Source of the DNA: an uncultured Collinsella sp.
Lineage (GTDB): Bacteria; Actinomycetota; Coriobacteriia; Coriobacteriales; Coriobacteriaceae
Assembly: GCA_900547125.1 (NCBI GenBank)
Contig: URFU01000012.1
Span: forward strand, 1-28,290
Reading direction: 5' to 3'
DNA length: 28,290 nt
In this document: piece after piece, positions 1 to 7,736 of the stretch
Position numbering within the stretch: position 1 is the first letter of the stretch
Layout of the letters: each line of letters begins with the position of its first letter
Made by a program: the position numbers and the translations under genes
Notes under the pieces: model-generated
Seen by the model: the letters and a program-made list of their open reading frames with translations, nothing else
Database searches by the model: none
Told to the model about the DNA's origin: nothing

Positions 1-371
1 TCTGTTTGCCAAAGTGCCCACAGTGAAAAAAGACCCGCCAACGAGTAGCCGGCAATGCCGCGCCAGGTGGGCGGGCAGGGAAGTGATGATTCGGCCTCTG
101 GGATTATCTGATTCAGCAGCTCATCGAGAAAACCGGCAGCTTGGCCGCCGAAAGGCTCGGCATCGCGTACGGTCCCGTCGCATGCCCAGGGGCTCAGCTC
201 GCGATTCCAATCGAGCCCGCCAATGGCGACAAGGGTGAACGGTGGGCAGTCGAGCTCTCGGCAACACTTATAAACCTCGCTGCCGTCGCCCACGACCACA
301 GGAAGGTAGATGACAGGCGCGCTTTCCGTATGATTCGAATATACGGTTATCTGCTTTTGATGCGCTTCCAT
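1..371 (-). CDS. Esterase-like alpha/beta-hydrolase, N-terminal part (runs off left edge)
   Basis: This open frame reads leftwards from an ATG at 371 to the window edge with no stop, giving 123 codons. The only possible ATG is fixed by an in-frame TGA four codons upstream; a GAGAGAAG sequence lies just before it. The visible part starts MEAHQKQITVYSNHTESA, has a strand-like VIYLPVVVGDG stretch, and ends with the nucleophile elbow GYSLAGLFSLWALW, whose Ser is about residue 112. GxSxxG followed by a hydrophobic helix is typical of the Fes/IroE/esterase-D-like alpha/beta-hydrolase fold. The Asp and His of the triad would lie beyond the edge. The substrate cannot be judged. It lies downstream of a surface protein gene but behind a strong terminator, so it is probably transcribed separately. 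Confidence 0.75.
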   Translation of the reverse strand, partial: MEAHQKQITVYSNHTESAPVIYLPVVVGDGSEVYKCCRELDCPPFTLVAIGGLDWNRELSPWACDGTVRDAEPFGGQAAGFLDELLNQIIPEAESSLPCPPTWRGIAGYSLAGLFSLWALWQT

Positions 372-483
372 GACGGGCTTCTCTCAGTGTTGTGATATCG
401 GCAGCCCCAATTGTCGCACGCCAGCGTATGCCGGTTGGGCTAGACCAAAGACAATCTCGTGCATCCCCTGCGGACGCATATGG

Positions 484-521
484 AAAACGCCACCGCCGGA
501 GGGGAGCTCGGCGGTGGCGTT
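484..521 (-). terminator. Rho-independent terminator of surface protein gene 1
   Basis: A perfect 13-bp stem (AACGCCACCGCCG at 486-498 with its complement at 509-521) closes a 10-nt loop. Read on the minus strand it is followed by TTTTCC, about 60 nt after the stop of the surface protein gene. Confidence 0.85.
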
Positions 522-578
522 GTTAAACGGTGCTGGGGCTCGGGGCCTTCGCGGGAGCTGCCATGTGCGCAGAGGCGT

Positions 579-2360
579 TTAAGAACGCTTACGGCTCGCC
601 ATGGTGCCTGCGGCGATAGCGGCTGTTCCCGCAAGGACGGTTGCCACGATGGCCGCACCCGAGGTGTCGCCGGTTGCCGCGAGCACGCCGGTAGTCTTGG
701 CTTTCGTGGTTGAGGCCGCAACGGCCTTGGTCGGCTTTGAGACATCAGGCTTGGGGTTCTGCTTGGACTCCGCGGGCTTGCTTTCTGCGGGCTTGGTCTC
801 GTCGGGCTTGGGGTCTTCCGGCTTGGCTACCTCGGGAGGTGCGATGGTCGTACTTTTGGCGACTGCTTTGATATAGAGGGAGTCGACCGTGGCGTCGCCC
901 GTGCCGATGGCCTGGCCTGCCTCGTAGATGCCGTCACGGAGCTTGCGATAGTCAATGACCTTGCCGCCTTCGGGCGTCTGGATGGCGGCGTTCTCAATCT
1001 TGATGGTGCCGATTGTCTTGCCGTCAGCGCTCATGGCACGGGCAAAGATTGCCGCTGTATCTCCTTCGGCCGTTACCTTGCTGCGGATGATCGAGATGAC
1101 TGCGGGTGTGACGCCCTCGCTGGTCTGGGCGATGATGCCGATGTTCTCGCCTTGGGGTTCGCGCCTCGTCTCGCCATCTTGGTTTTCGCTGTAGGGGATG
1201 GGGCCGTCGCCGTTCTCGACATAGCGGGCTATGGCCTTGACAACGGAGTCGCTGATGTAGATGTGGCCGCCCTTCTCGTTGGGTCGATCGTTTCTGGTGG
1301 AGAATGCAGCCGAAACCTCGCCTTCCGCAAACGCGTCCACGGTGGAGCCGTTCTTGATGTCGATGTCGCCCCCGTCAGTGATGAAGGCGATGGCCTGGCC
1401 GCCGTTCGCGCTGGTACGGACCGTCACGGTCGCGTGATCGAGCGTAACGCCCTTGTGGGCATAGACGCCATATTCAACACCGCTTGCGTTAAGGGAGGCG
1501 TTCGTGACCGCGAGACTGCCCTCAGTGTCGACGGCAAGATATCCCTCGGCGTTTGCCTTGACCTGGCTGCCGTCCGAGATGTTGATATTGCCGCCGCTCC
1601 AAAGGGCCTCACCATCGGCTGAGCTTGCCTCGACCGTCCCGTCACCCTTGATGGTGAGGTTCTTGTCGGCTCCAATACCCTTGTCCTTGGTAGCCCTGGC
1701 GGTGACGGCTCCGCTGTCGTCAATCGTGATATTGCCGTTTGCCCTGATGCCATCCGATGCACCCGTGGCGTTGACGTTGCCCGAACCTTTGATAGCGAGA
1801 TCACCTCCGGCATTGATGGCATCAAACCCAGTGCTCGTGGCGTTGACGGATCCGGCTCCGTCGATGTTGATATTACCCGTGGAGAGGATAGCGTCCTCAG
1901 TAGATGTCACGCTGAGCGTGCCGCCCTCGTTGCCTTGGATATTGAGCTCGGCATTCTCGTTAGTGCCATGAGAAACGTTGATGCTTTCGATCCATTCGGC
2001 AGTGACGATGTTGGTTCCCGAGTAATTCACGTTGAGCTTGCCTGCGGCCTGGATCTCGCCGCCGTTATAGTTGTTGAGCTTCAAGTCGTCGGCGCCGTCC
2101 CACGACCAGGTACCGGCCTCGTCGCTCGCCGCGGTGTTGTACTTGTTGCCGCCGACCTTGACCCATTCCGCTGCGAGCGAGACGCTCGGCATGAGCAGCG
2201 AGCTCACCGTGAGCGCGCACACGGCGCCCGCGACGCTGCGGCGCGTCACGCGGCGCCAGCTGCCGTGCGCGAGTCCTATGCGACGGCGAACGTCGGGTTC
2301 GGCAACATGGGTTCCGGCGGTAGTGTCATTGCGTTTGGGGGTCGTGAACAAGGCTGCCAT
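579..2360 (-). CDS. LAATG-anchored beta-helix surface protein 1
   Basis: A 593-aa cell-wall protein. I chose the ATG at 2360 because GGGAG lies about 5 nt upstream; the longer open frame has no ribosome binding site and its paralogue agrees with this start. Residues 1-64 form a long N-region with several Arg followed by a signal peptide core ending SVSLAA/EW. Residues about 100-350 are short Gly/Asn/Asp-rich strands of about 20 residues (for example NGNITIDDSGAVTA), as in right-handed beta-helix, carbohydrate-binding-like (DUF4353-type) proteins. A Pro/Lys/Glu wall-spanning stretch follows, then LAATGD, a hydrophobic helix and RKRS. LAATG fits the LAXTG signal of class E sortases. The ligand is unknown; adhesion or glycan binding is inference. 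It is the downstream member of a tandem pair. Confidence 0.85.
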   Translation of the reverse strand: MAALFTTPKRNDTTAGTHVAEPDVRRRIGLAHGSWRRVTRRSVAGAVCALTVSSLLMPSVSLAAEWVKVGGNKYNTAASDEAGTWSWDGADDLKLNNYNGGEIQAAGKLNVNYSGTNIVTAEWIESINVSHGTNENAELNIQGNEGGTLSVTSTEDAILSTGNINIDGAGSVNATSTGFDAINAGGDLAIKGSGNVNATGASDGIRANGNITIDDSGAVTARATKDKGIGADKNLTIKGDGTVEASSADGEALWSGGNINISDGSQVKANAEGYLAVDTEGSLAVTNASLNASGVEYGVYAHKGVTLDHATVTVRTSANGGQAIAFITDGGDIDIKNGSTVDAFAEGEVSAAFSTRNDRPNEKGGHIYISDSVVKAIARYVENGDGPIPYSENQDGETRREPQGENIGIIAQTSEGVTPAVISIIRSKVTAEGDTAAIFARAMSADGKTIGTIKIENAAIQTPEGGKVIDYRKLRDGIYEAGQAIGTGDATVDSLYIKAVAKSTTIAPPEVAKPEDPKPDETKPAESKPAESKQNPKPDVSKPTKAVAASTTKAKTTGVLAATGDTSGAAIVATVLAGTAAIAAGTMASRKRS

Positions 2361-2500
2361 GGTTGCTCCCGTTCTCATAGGGCCTATACGACTAGATTCA
2401 GCGTATCTGCTGGATGTTGCCGGCGGTAGTGCCGTTTGGAGGGCAAAATGGCCAAAATGGGGGAGAAATAGGCCGCACGCCGGCGCAGCGACCGGCGCTA

Positions 2501-2537
2501 AAAGAAAAGCGCGGGGCCGCATGGCGACTCCGCGCTT
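2501..2537 (-). terminator. Duplicated terminator between the two surface genes
   Basis: AAAGCGCGG and CCGCGCTTT arms read on the minus strand are followed by TTTTCTTTT. It corresponds to the terminator at 4561-4603 but has one mismatch in the stem, so it may be weaker. It lies just downstream of the permease-tail remnant, as the original does downstream of the intact permease. Confidence 0.7.
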
Positions 2538-2564
2538 TATTGTTCAGCTTTTGCAGCCTTGCCC

Positions 2565-2609
2565 TTACGCTACGAAGAAGTAGACGAGGAAGGCAAGGGC
2601 CGCGATCCA
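2565..2609 (-). pseudogene. Remnant of permease 3' end (14 codons plus stop)
   Basis: Read on the minus strand this gives WIAALAFLVYFFVA and a stop, identical in protein to the last residues of the NCS2 permease at 4630-5943. The differences from the intact copy are silent (GCA/GCG, TTT/TTC, TAG/TAA). Upstream of the Trp codon the similarity ends. It is not expected to be translated. It marks the endpoint of the tandem duplication that created the two surface protein genes. Confidence 0.85.
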
Positions 2610-2631
2610 CCCGTCCCGTGCGAAAAAGTGT

Positions 2632-4422
2632 TTACGAGCGCTTGCGGCTCACCACGGCGCCCGCGGCGGTGGCGGCTGTTCCCGCAAGGGCGGCTGCCAC
2701 GATGAAGGCACTCGAGGCGTCGCCGGTTGCCGCGAGCTTGCCGGTGGTCTTGGCTCCCGTGGTTGCAACTGCAACGGTCTTGGTCGTCTTCGTGCCCTCG
2801 GACTTGGAACCCTCGGGCTTGGTCTCGCCGGGCTTTTCCTCGGGTTTGATCTCCTCGGGAGGCACGATGACCGTGCGCTTGGCGACAGCGGTGTCATAGG
2901 GGGAGTCGATCGTGGCGTCGCCCGTGCCGATGGTTTGACCTGCCTCGTAGATGTCGCCGTTGCTGAGCTCTTCTTTGTTGCGATAGTCAATGACCTTGCC
3001 GCCTTCAGGCGTCAGGATGGTGGAGCCTTCGATTTCTATGGTGCCGATCGCCTTGCCGTCCTCGCTTGTGGCAAGGGCGAAGATCGCCGCCGTGTCTCCT
3101 TCGGCAGTGACCTTGCTGCGGACGATTGAGATGGTCGCGGGCGTGATGCCCTCCCTGGTCTGGGCGAAGATGCCGATGTTCAGGCCTTGGGACTCGGGGA
3201 CAATCTCGCCGTCCTGGTCTCCGCTGTAGCAGTCGGGGCCATCGCCACCGGTTTCGGTATAGCGGGCTATAGCCTTGACAACGGAGTCGCTAATGTAGAT
3301 GTGGCCACCAGCTTCGTTGGGGTTGTAGTTTCTGGTGGAGATCGCGGTCGAGAATTCGCCTTCTGCGAACGCATCCACGATCGAGCCGTTCTTGATGACG
3401 ATATCGTCCTCGTCGGTGATGAGAGCGACAGTTTGCCAGCCGCCGCCCGCGCTTGCACGGACCGTCACGGTCGCGTGGTCGAGTGTGACACCCTTGCGGC
3501 CATAGACGCCATATTCAACACCGCTTGCGTTAAGGGAGGCGTTCGTGACCGCGAGACTGCCCTCAGCGTCGACAGCGAGATCTCCCTCGGAGTCCGCCTT
3601 GACCTGGCTGCCGCCCGAGATGGTAATGCCGTCGTCAGCCCAAATCGCCGCTTTTTCTATAGAGCTTGCTTCGACCTTGCCGCCGCCTTTGATGATCAGG
3701 TCACTGCCCGCGGAGATGCCGTAACTTTCGTTTCCTTTAGCGATCACTGTGCCAGAGGAATCGATGGTGGTCTTGCCCTTGGATTGGATGCCTTCGGTGC
3801 CTCCCGTAGCATTCACGGTGCCCGAGCCCGTGATAGAGAGATCGCCCTTTGCCTCAATTCCGTCGGCAGTAGTGCTCGTGGTGTTCACGGTGCCTGGGCC
3901 AGAAATGGAGAGGTCGCCTGTGGATTTAATTGCATCGGTCTCGGCTGCCACATTGAGCTCATCCGTGCTATTCGAGCTCGTTATGTTCAACTCTGCTTTC
4001 TGGCTAGTGCCATCCTGCGCTTTGATGGCGGCTCCGGTGTAATCGGGCTCGGTTTTCACGGTGTTCGTGCCCTCGTAGGCAATGTTGAGCTTGCCCGCAG
4101 CCTGGATCGCGCCGCCGTCATAGCCGTTGAGCTTCATGTCATCGGCGCCATCCCATGACCAGGTGCCGGCGGCGTCTCCCGTGGGGCCCGCGGCCGCTTC
4201 GTGGCGGACGCCGCCGACGTCCACCCACTCCGCCGCGAGCGAGACACTCGGCATGAGCAACGAGCTCACCGTAAGCGCGCATACGGCGCCTACAACGATG
4301 CGGCGTGTCACGCGGCGCCAGCTGCCGTGTGCGAGCAGCGTGTGACGGCGCACGTCGGGCTCGACAAAATGGGCTCCAGAGGTTTTGTCATTGCGCTTGG
4401 GGGTCGTGAACAAGGCGGCCAT
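2632..4422 (-). CDS. LAATG-anchored beta-helix surface protein 2
   Basis: A 596-aa paralogue of the neighbouring surface protein, with the same plan: Arg-rich N-region, signal peptide ending SVSLAA/EW, repeated short beta-helix rungs, a Pro/Glu/Lys wall region, then LAATGD, a hydrophobic segment and RKRS. The start at 4422 has GGGAG about 5 nt upstream. The segment from about TEGSLAVTNASLNASGVEYGV (split across both copies with minor changes) is nearly identical between paralogues, while the first rungs and the stretch near residues 130-180 differ most. The permease gene lies upstream on the same strand with a strong terminator between. Ligand unknown; glycan or host surface binding is inference. 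Confidence 0.85.
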   Translation of the reverse strand: MAALFTTPKRNDKTSGAHFVEPDVRRHTLLAHGSWRRVTRRIVVGAVCALTVSSLLMPSVSLAAEWVDVGGVRHEAAAGPTGDAAGTWSWDGADDMKLNGYDGGAIQAAGKLNIAYEGTNTVKTEPDYTGAAIKAQDGTSQKAELNITSSNSTDELNVAAETDAIKSTGDLSISGPGTVNTTSTTADGIEAKGDLSITGSGTVNATGGTEGIQSKGKTTIDSSGTVIAKGNESYGISAGSDLIIKGGGKVEASSIEKAAIWADDGITISGGSQVKADSEGDLAVDAEGSLAVTNASLNASGVEYGVYGRKGVTLDHATVTVRASAGGGWQTVALITDEDDIVIKNGSIVDAFAEGEFSTAISTRNYNPNEAGGHIYISDSVVKAIARYTETGGDGPDCYSGDQDGEIVPESQGLNIGIFAQTREGITPATISIVRSKVTAEGDTAAIFALATSEDGKAIGTIEIEGSTILTPEGGKVIDYRNKEELSNGDIYEAGQTIGTGDATIDSPYDTAVAKRTVIVPPEEIKPEEKPGETKPEGSKSEGTKTTKTVAVATTGAKTTGKLAATGDASSAFIVAAALAGTAATAAGAVVSRKRS

Positions 4423-4560
4423 GGTTACTCCCATCCTCATAGGGCCTATGCGATTACGCCCAGCATATCTGCAGGATGTAGCCGGCGGTAGTGCCGTTTG
4501 GAGGGCAAAATGTCCAAAACTTGGGAAGCAATGTATCGCGCGTCCGTGCGTTGCCTGGCT

Positions 4561-4603
4561 TTAAAAGAAAAGCGCGGAGCCGCTCGATGCGACTCCGCGC
4601 TTT
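4561..4603 (-). terminator. Terminator of the purine permease gene
   Basis: A perfect 11-bp stem (AAAGCGCGGAG at 4569-4579 with its complement at 4593-4603) is followed on the minus strand by TTTTCTTTT. It begins about 27 nt after the permease stop. Confidence 0.9.
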
Positions 4604-4629
4604 GGTGTTCTGCTTTGGCAGCTTTGCCG

Positions 4630-5943
4630 CTACGCTACAAAGAAGTAGACGAGGAAGGCAAGGGCTGCGATCCACATGAGAGGTTTGATCTTGGAGGCCT
4701 CGCCCTTAAAGAGCGCGACGATCACGTAGGCGATAAAGCCCAGGCCAATGCCGGCAGAGATGGAGTAGGTGAAGGGCACGCCGGCGACAATCATGAACGC
4801 CGGGAAACCCTGCGACACGTCGGACCAGTCGATCTCGGAGGCCTCGCTCATCATGAGGTAGCCGACGTAGACCAGAGCACCGCAGGTGGCGGCGCTGGAA
4901 ACGATGGTGACGATGGGGGAGAAAAACGCGGCGAGAATGAACAGCACGCCGGTGGTGACGGAGGTGAGGCCCGTGCGGCCACCGTCGGCAGCGCCAGAGG
5001 TGGACTCGACGAAGGTGGTGATGGAGGAGACGCCCATAAAGCCACCGGCAGCAGCGGCCACGGAGTCGACGACCAGGATGGGACGGATGTCCTCGACGTT
5101 GCCGTCCTCGGTCAAGAACTCGCCCTGCTTGGCGACGGCCATCGCGGTGCCCATGGTGTCGAAGAAGTCACTCATGAGCAGTGAGAAGGCAACGACGAGC
5201 AGCATCGGGTCGGTCAGAACCTTCACGATGGCCATGTTGCCGTCTGCGGTGCTGACAAACGGGGCGCCAAAGGTCGAGAAGTTGAGCGGGGCGATAAGGC
5301 CCTCGGGCGCATGGGTGACGCCCAGCGGGATACCGGCGATAACGGCGACGATGATGCCGATGAGCAGCGAGCCCGGCACGTTGCGGGAAGCCAGGGCAAC
5401 CGTCACGACGATGGAGATGATGCCGACGATAAAGGTGGGGGAGGCGATGTCGCCCAGGCCGACGAGCGTACCGGCGCCAGCGGTGATGATGCCAGCGTCG
5501 CACAGGCCGATCATGGCGATAAACAGGCCCAAGCCAACCGAGATGGCGTGGCGCAGGACCACGGGGATGGCGTCCATGATGGCCTCGCGCAGGCCGCACA
5601 GGACGAGCAGCAAGATGACGATACCCTCGAGGAAGATAACGCTCATGGCCACGTGCCAGTCACCGCCGCACATGGTGGTGGCGATGCCCGCGATCATGGC
5701 GTTGATGCCCAGGCCCGAAGCGCAGGCGAGCGGGCGGTTGGCGAAGATGCCCATGCAGATGGTCATGATGCCGGCGCCCAGGCAAGTGGCGCAGGCGAGC
5801 GCTCCCGCATCGATGCCGGCGCCCGAGAGCACCGCGGGGTTGACGGCAATGATGTAGGCCATTGCCAGGAACGTTGTCAGTCCAGCGCGAAGTTCGGTCC
5901 CGATTGTGGACTTGCGCTCGCTGACGTGAAATAGTTCGTCCAT
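4630..5943 (-). CDS. NCS2 purine permease, AzgA/PbuG-like
   Basis: A 437-aa integral membrane permease that probably imports adenine, guanine or hypoxanthine with protons. The start at 5943 (MDELFHVSERKSTIG) has AAGGAAAGG about 8 nt upstream; the longer frame has no such site. AzgA-type signatures are visible in order: TFLAMAYIIAVNPAVL near the N-terminus, the GLGINAMIAG region, SDFFDTMGTAMAVAKQGEFL, and the highly conserved ESTSGAADGGRTGLTSVTTG segment, followed by more hydrophobic helices to a C-terminal LVYFFVA. Length matches the family (about 430-460). No purine riboswitch core was recognised in the leader. The exact purine cannot be told from sequence alone. Confidence 0.9.
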   Translation of the reverse strand: MDELFHVSERKSTIGTELRAGLTTFLAMAYIIAVNPAVLSGAGIDAGALACATCLGAGIMTICMGIFANRPLACASGLGINAMIAGIATTMCGGDWHVAMSVIFLEGIVILLLVLCGLREAIMDAIPVVLRHAISVGLGLFIAMIGLCDAGIITAGAGTLVGLGDIASPTFIVGIISIVVTVALASRNVPGSLLIGIIVAVIAGIPLGVTHAPEGLIAPLNFSTFGAPFVSTADGNMAIVKVLTDPMLLVVAFSLLMSDFFDTMGTAMAVAKQGEFLTEDGNVEDIRPILVVDSVAAAAGGFMGVSSITTFVESTSGAADGGRTGLTSVTTGVLFILAAFFSPIVTIVSSAATCGALVYVGYLMMSEASEIDWSDVSQGFPAFMIVAGVPFTYSISAGIGLGFIAYVIVALFKGEASKIKPLMWIAALAFLVYFFVA

Positions 5944-6097
5944 GCATACCCTTTCCTTGTTCGGCCCCGAGTTTAGGCCGATTGACACGAACTCACTCAC
6001 TATATCGCCTTTACAACCTTGCTGTTCTTCACATGTTGATGTTCGGCGCTTTGTAGCGGACGGGCGGTATTTTCCGTATGAAAATGTGTGGGTACCG

Positions 6098-6103
6098 TAT
6101 ACT
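6098..6103 (+). promoter_or_regulatory. Possible -10 box before the deformylase-like gene
   Basis: TATACT matches five of six positions of the -10 consensus and lies 33 nt before the start codon. No convincing -35 is seen at the right distance. Confidence 0.3.
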
Positions 6104-6136
6104 TAAGCGGTTACAACGACCCCTATGGAGGAACGT

Positions 6137-6556
6137 ATGATTAAAGAGCTCTGCCACGACGAGGCTATTCTGTCCCAGCGTTGCGAGGTCGCGACCGTCG
6201 AGGACGAGTCGGTGGCACAGGACCTGATCGATACCATCAAGTCGCTCGACGATGCCGGCTGCCTTGCCGCCAACCAGATTGGCGTCACCAAGAAGGTCTG
6301 CGTCTACCTGGACGATGCCGGCGAGCCCCATGTGCTCTACAACCCCCGCCTGGTGTTTGGCCTGGGTGCCAGCAAGATGGAGGAGAGCTGCCTGACGCAC
6401 GACGAGATCACCAAGTCTACGCGCTATATCAAGTGCAAGGTCGCTTATGACGTGATCGTCGACGGCAAGATGCGCGAGCGCAAGCAGGACTTTGTGGGCT
6501 TCGAGGCTCAAATGATTCAACACATGATTGATCACTGCTTAGGCAAACTCGTCTAG
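6137..6556 (+). CDS. Peptide deformylase-like protein lacking the catalytic Glu
   Basis: A 139-aa member of the peptide deformylase fold. The start at 6137 is supported by GGAGGA 5 nt upstream, which overlaps the alternative upstream ATG. Deformylases carry three motifs: GxGLAAxQ, EGCLS and HExDH. Here they read GCLAANQIG, ESCLT and HMIDH. The Cys and both His that bind the metal are kept, and so is the Gln, but the Glu that acts as general acid/base is Met. Removal of formyl groups is therefore doubtful; a binding or regulatory role, or a different chemistry, is possible. It is shorter than classical enzymes (about 150-190 aa). A strong terminator follows, so it is probably a single-gene unit. 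Confidence 0.85.
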   Translation: MIKELCHDEAILSQRCEVATVEDESVAQDLIDTIKSLDDAGCLAANQIGVTKKVCVYLDDAGEPHVLYNPRLVFGLGASKMEESCLTHDEITKSTRYIKCKVAYDVIVDGKMRERKQDFVGFEAQMIQHMIDHCLGKLV

Positions 6557-6591
6557 AGCGGTTCAATTGGGGACCGAATTTGCGGTCTTTG

Positions 6592-6630
6592 AGCCCGGGT
6601 ATGACGTTGTTGTCATGTCCGGGCTTTTGT
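6592..6630 (+). terminator. Terminator of the deformylase-like gene
   Basis: AGCCCGG at 6592-6598 pairs with CCGGGCT at 6619-6625, with inner ATGAC/GTCAT pairing, then TTTTGTGTTT. Confidence 0.85.
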
Positions 6631-6691
6631 GTTTAGCGCCTTTTTGTTTGGTGACAATGAACTTAGCGAGAACGTGAAGCTAGGAGGCGCT

Positions 6692-7657
6692 ATGTGTACG
6701 AGTATTCGATTTACCGATAATTCTGGCCACATGTATCTGGGCCGCAACCTCGACTGGAGCTTTGACTACGGTCAGCAGGTTCGCGTGATGCCGCGCGGGT
6801 TTCACATTCCGTATTCGTTTATCGACGACGCGACAGCGGCACACGCGGTGATCGGTATGTGCATCGATTACAAGAACTATCCCATGTTTTTCGATTGCGG
6901 TAACGATGCGGGTCTGGCTGTGGCGGGGCTCAACTTTCCCGGCTATGCCGAGTATGCCGAGGGCCCTGTCGACGGCAAGACCAATATCGCGGCCTACGAG
7001 TTTCCCCTCTGGGTGGCAGCGACGTTCTCGACGGTCGACGAGGTCGAGGCTGCGCTGCGCGATACGGTGATTGTCGCCAAATCTGCCGGAGAGGGGCTGG
7101 GCGTGTCGCTGCTCCATTGGATTATCGGCGACAGCCAGCGTAGCATCGTGGTCGAGATGATGGCTGACGGCCTGCATGTATACGACAATCCGGTCGACAC
7201 CCTTGCCAATCAGCCGACTTTCCCGTGGCACATGGAAAACCTGCGCACCTATATCACGGCCACAAGCGATTTTCCGCAGACGGCGACATGGCGTGGCGCC
7301 GAGCTCAAGCCCTATGGCGCGGGTGCCGGCATGCGCGGTATTCCGGGTGACTGCTATTCGCCGAGCCGTTTTGTAAAGGCGGCGTACCTCAATGCCAATT
7401 ACCCGCTAAAGGAGAGCGAGACCGAAAACGTCGTCCGCATGTTCCGTTCACTCGAGGGCGTGGTGATGATTGAGGGAGCGTCCAGGATGGGCGATGGCAA
7501 GTTCGAGAAGACTATCTATACCGGATGCTTTAGCGCGCGCACGGGCAATTATTACTACGCGATGTATGGGGATCCGTCGATTCGCTACGTGAGCCTGATG
7601 GATGCCGAGGGCGCGAGCCCCGATAGGCTCGTGGTGCCCGAGCCGCGTCGTTCGTAG
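6692..7657 (+). CDS. bsh: Bile salt hydrolase (choloylglycine hydrolase, Ntn family)
   Basis: A 321-aa cytoplasmic enzyme that removes glycine or taurine from conjugated bile acids. The start at 6692 has AGGAGG 5 nt upstream and places Cys at residue 2, the N-terminal nucleophile exposed after Met removal. Residues expected in the active site are present: Cys2, Arg18 and Asp21 (LGRNLDW), Asn81 (GLNFPGYA), Asn173 (LANQPTF) and Arg226 (SPSRF). Asn at 81 rather than Tyr, with the NFPGYAxY context, favours bile salt hydrolase over penicillin V acylase. Length is normal (about 316-330). It is flanked by terminators on both sides, so it is transcribed alone. Preference for glyco- or tauro-conjugates cannot be read from sequence. 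Confidence 0.9.
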   Translation: MCTSIRFTDNSGHMYLGRNLDWSFDYGQQVRVMPRGFHIPYSFIDDATAAHAVIGMCIDYKNYPMFFDCGNDAGLAVAGLNFPGYAEYAEGPVDGKTNIAAYEFPLWVAATFSTVDEVEAALRDTVIVAKSAGEGLGVSLLHWIIGDSQRSIVVEMMADGLHVYDNPVDTLANQPTFPWHMENLRTYITATSDFPQTATWRGAELKPYGAGAGMRGIPGDCYSPSRFVKAAYLNANYPLKESETENVVRMFRSLEGVVMIEGASRMGDGKFEKTIYTGCFSARTGNYYYAMYGDPSIRYVSLMDAEGASPDRLVVPEPRRS

Positions 7658-7682
7658 CCGTTAGCTTTACTGCAATGCAAAG

Positions 7683-7714
7683 CGGCCCTGCGTCTCCCGT
7701 GAGATGCAGGGCCG
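7683..7714. terminator. Shared hairpin terminator between convergent bsh and kup
   Basis: CGGCCCTGC at 7683-7691 pairs with GCAGGGCCG at 7706-7714, extended by TCTC/GAGA. T-rich sequence follows on both strands but neither run is long. It lies between the two converging stop codons. Confidence 0.75.
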
Positions 7715-7736
7715 TTGTCGTCGATTTGTGACGTCG

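Larger units (their letters stand above)
579..2609 (-). repeat. Tandem duplication unit, copy 1 (downstream copy)
   Basis: This block aligns, in the same order, with 2632-4674: surface protein gene, its upstream leader, a hairpin terminator, and the last 14 codons of the permease gene. The leader shares AGGGCCTAT, the GGCGGTAGTGCCGTTTGGAG segment and GGCAAAATG. Similarity stops abruptly at 2609/2610, where the permease copy breaks off. Confidence 0.8.
2632..4674 (-). repeat. Tandem duplication unit, copy 2 (upstream copy)
   Basis: The counterpart of 579-2609. Its upstream end is the genuine 3' end of the permease gene (4630-4674), so the original order was permease, terminator, surface protein. 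Confidence 0.8.

Noticed and set aside
2398..2610. Conserved frame in the surface-gene leader as a small gene
   Set aside because: The similarity with the other copy is at DNA level from duplication; amino acids change freely and there is no ribosome binding site.
3187..4158. Plus-strand open frame of 323 codons opposite surface gene 2
   Set aside because: It is an antisense shadow of a biased repeat-rich coding region; it has no ribosome binding site and no recognisable protein features.
5944..6136. Purine riboswitch before the permease
   Set aside because: No conserved purine aptamer core or three-way junction could be recognised on the minus strand.
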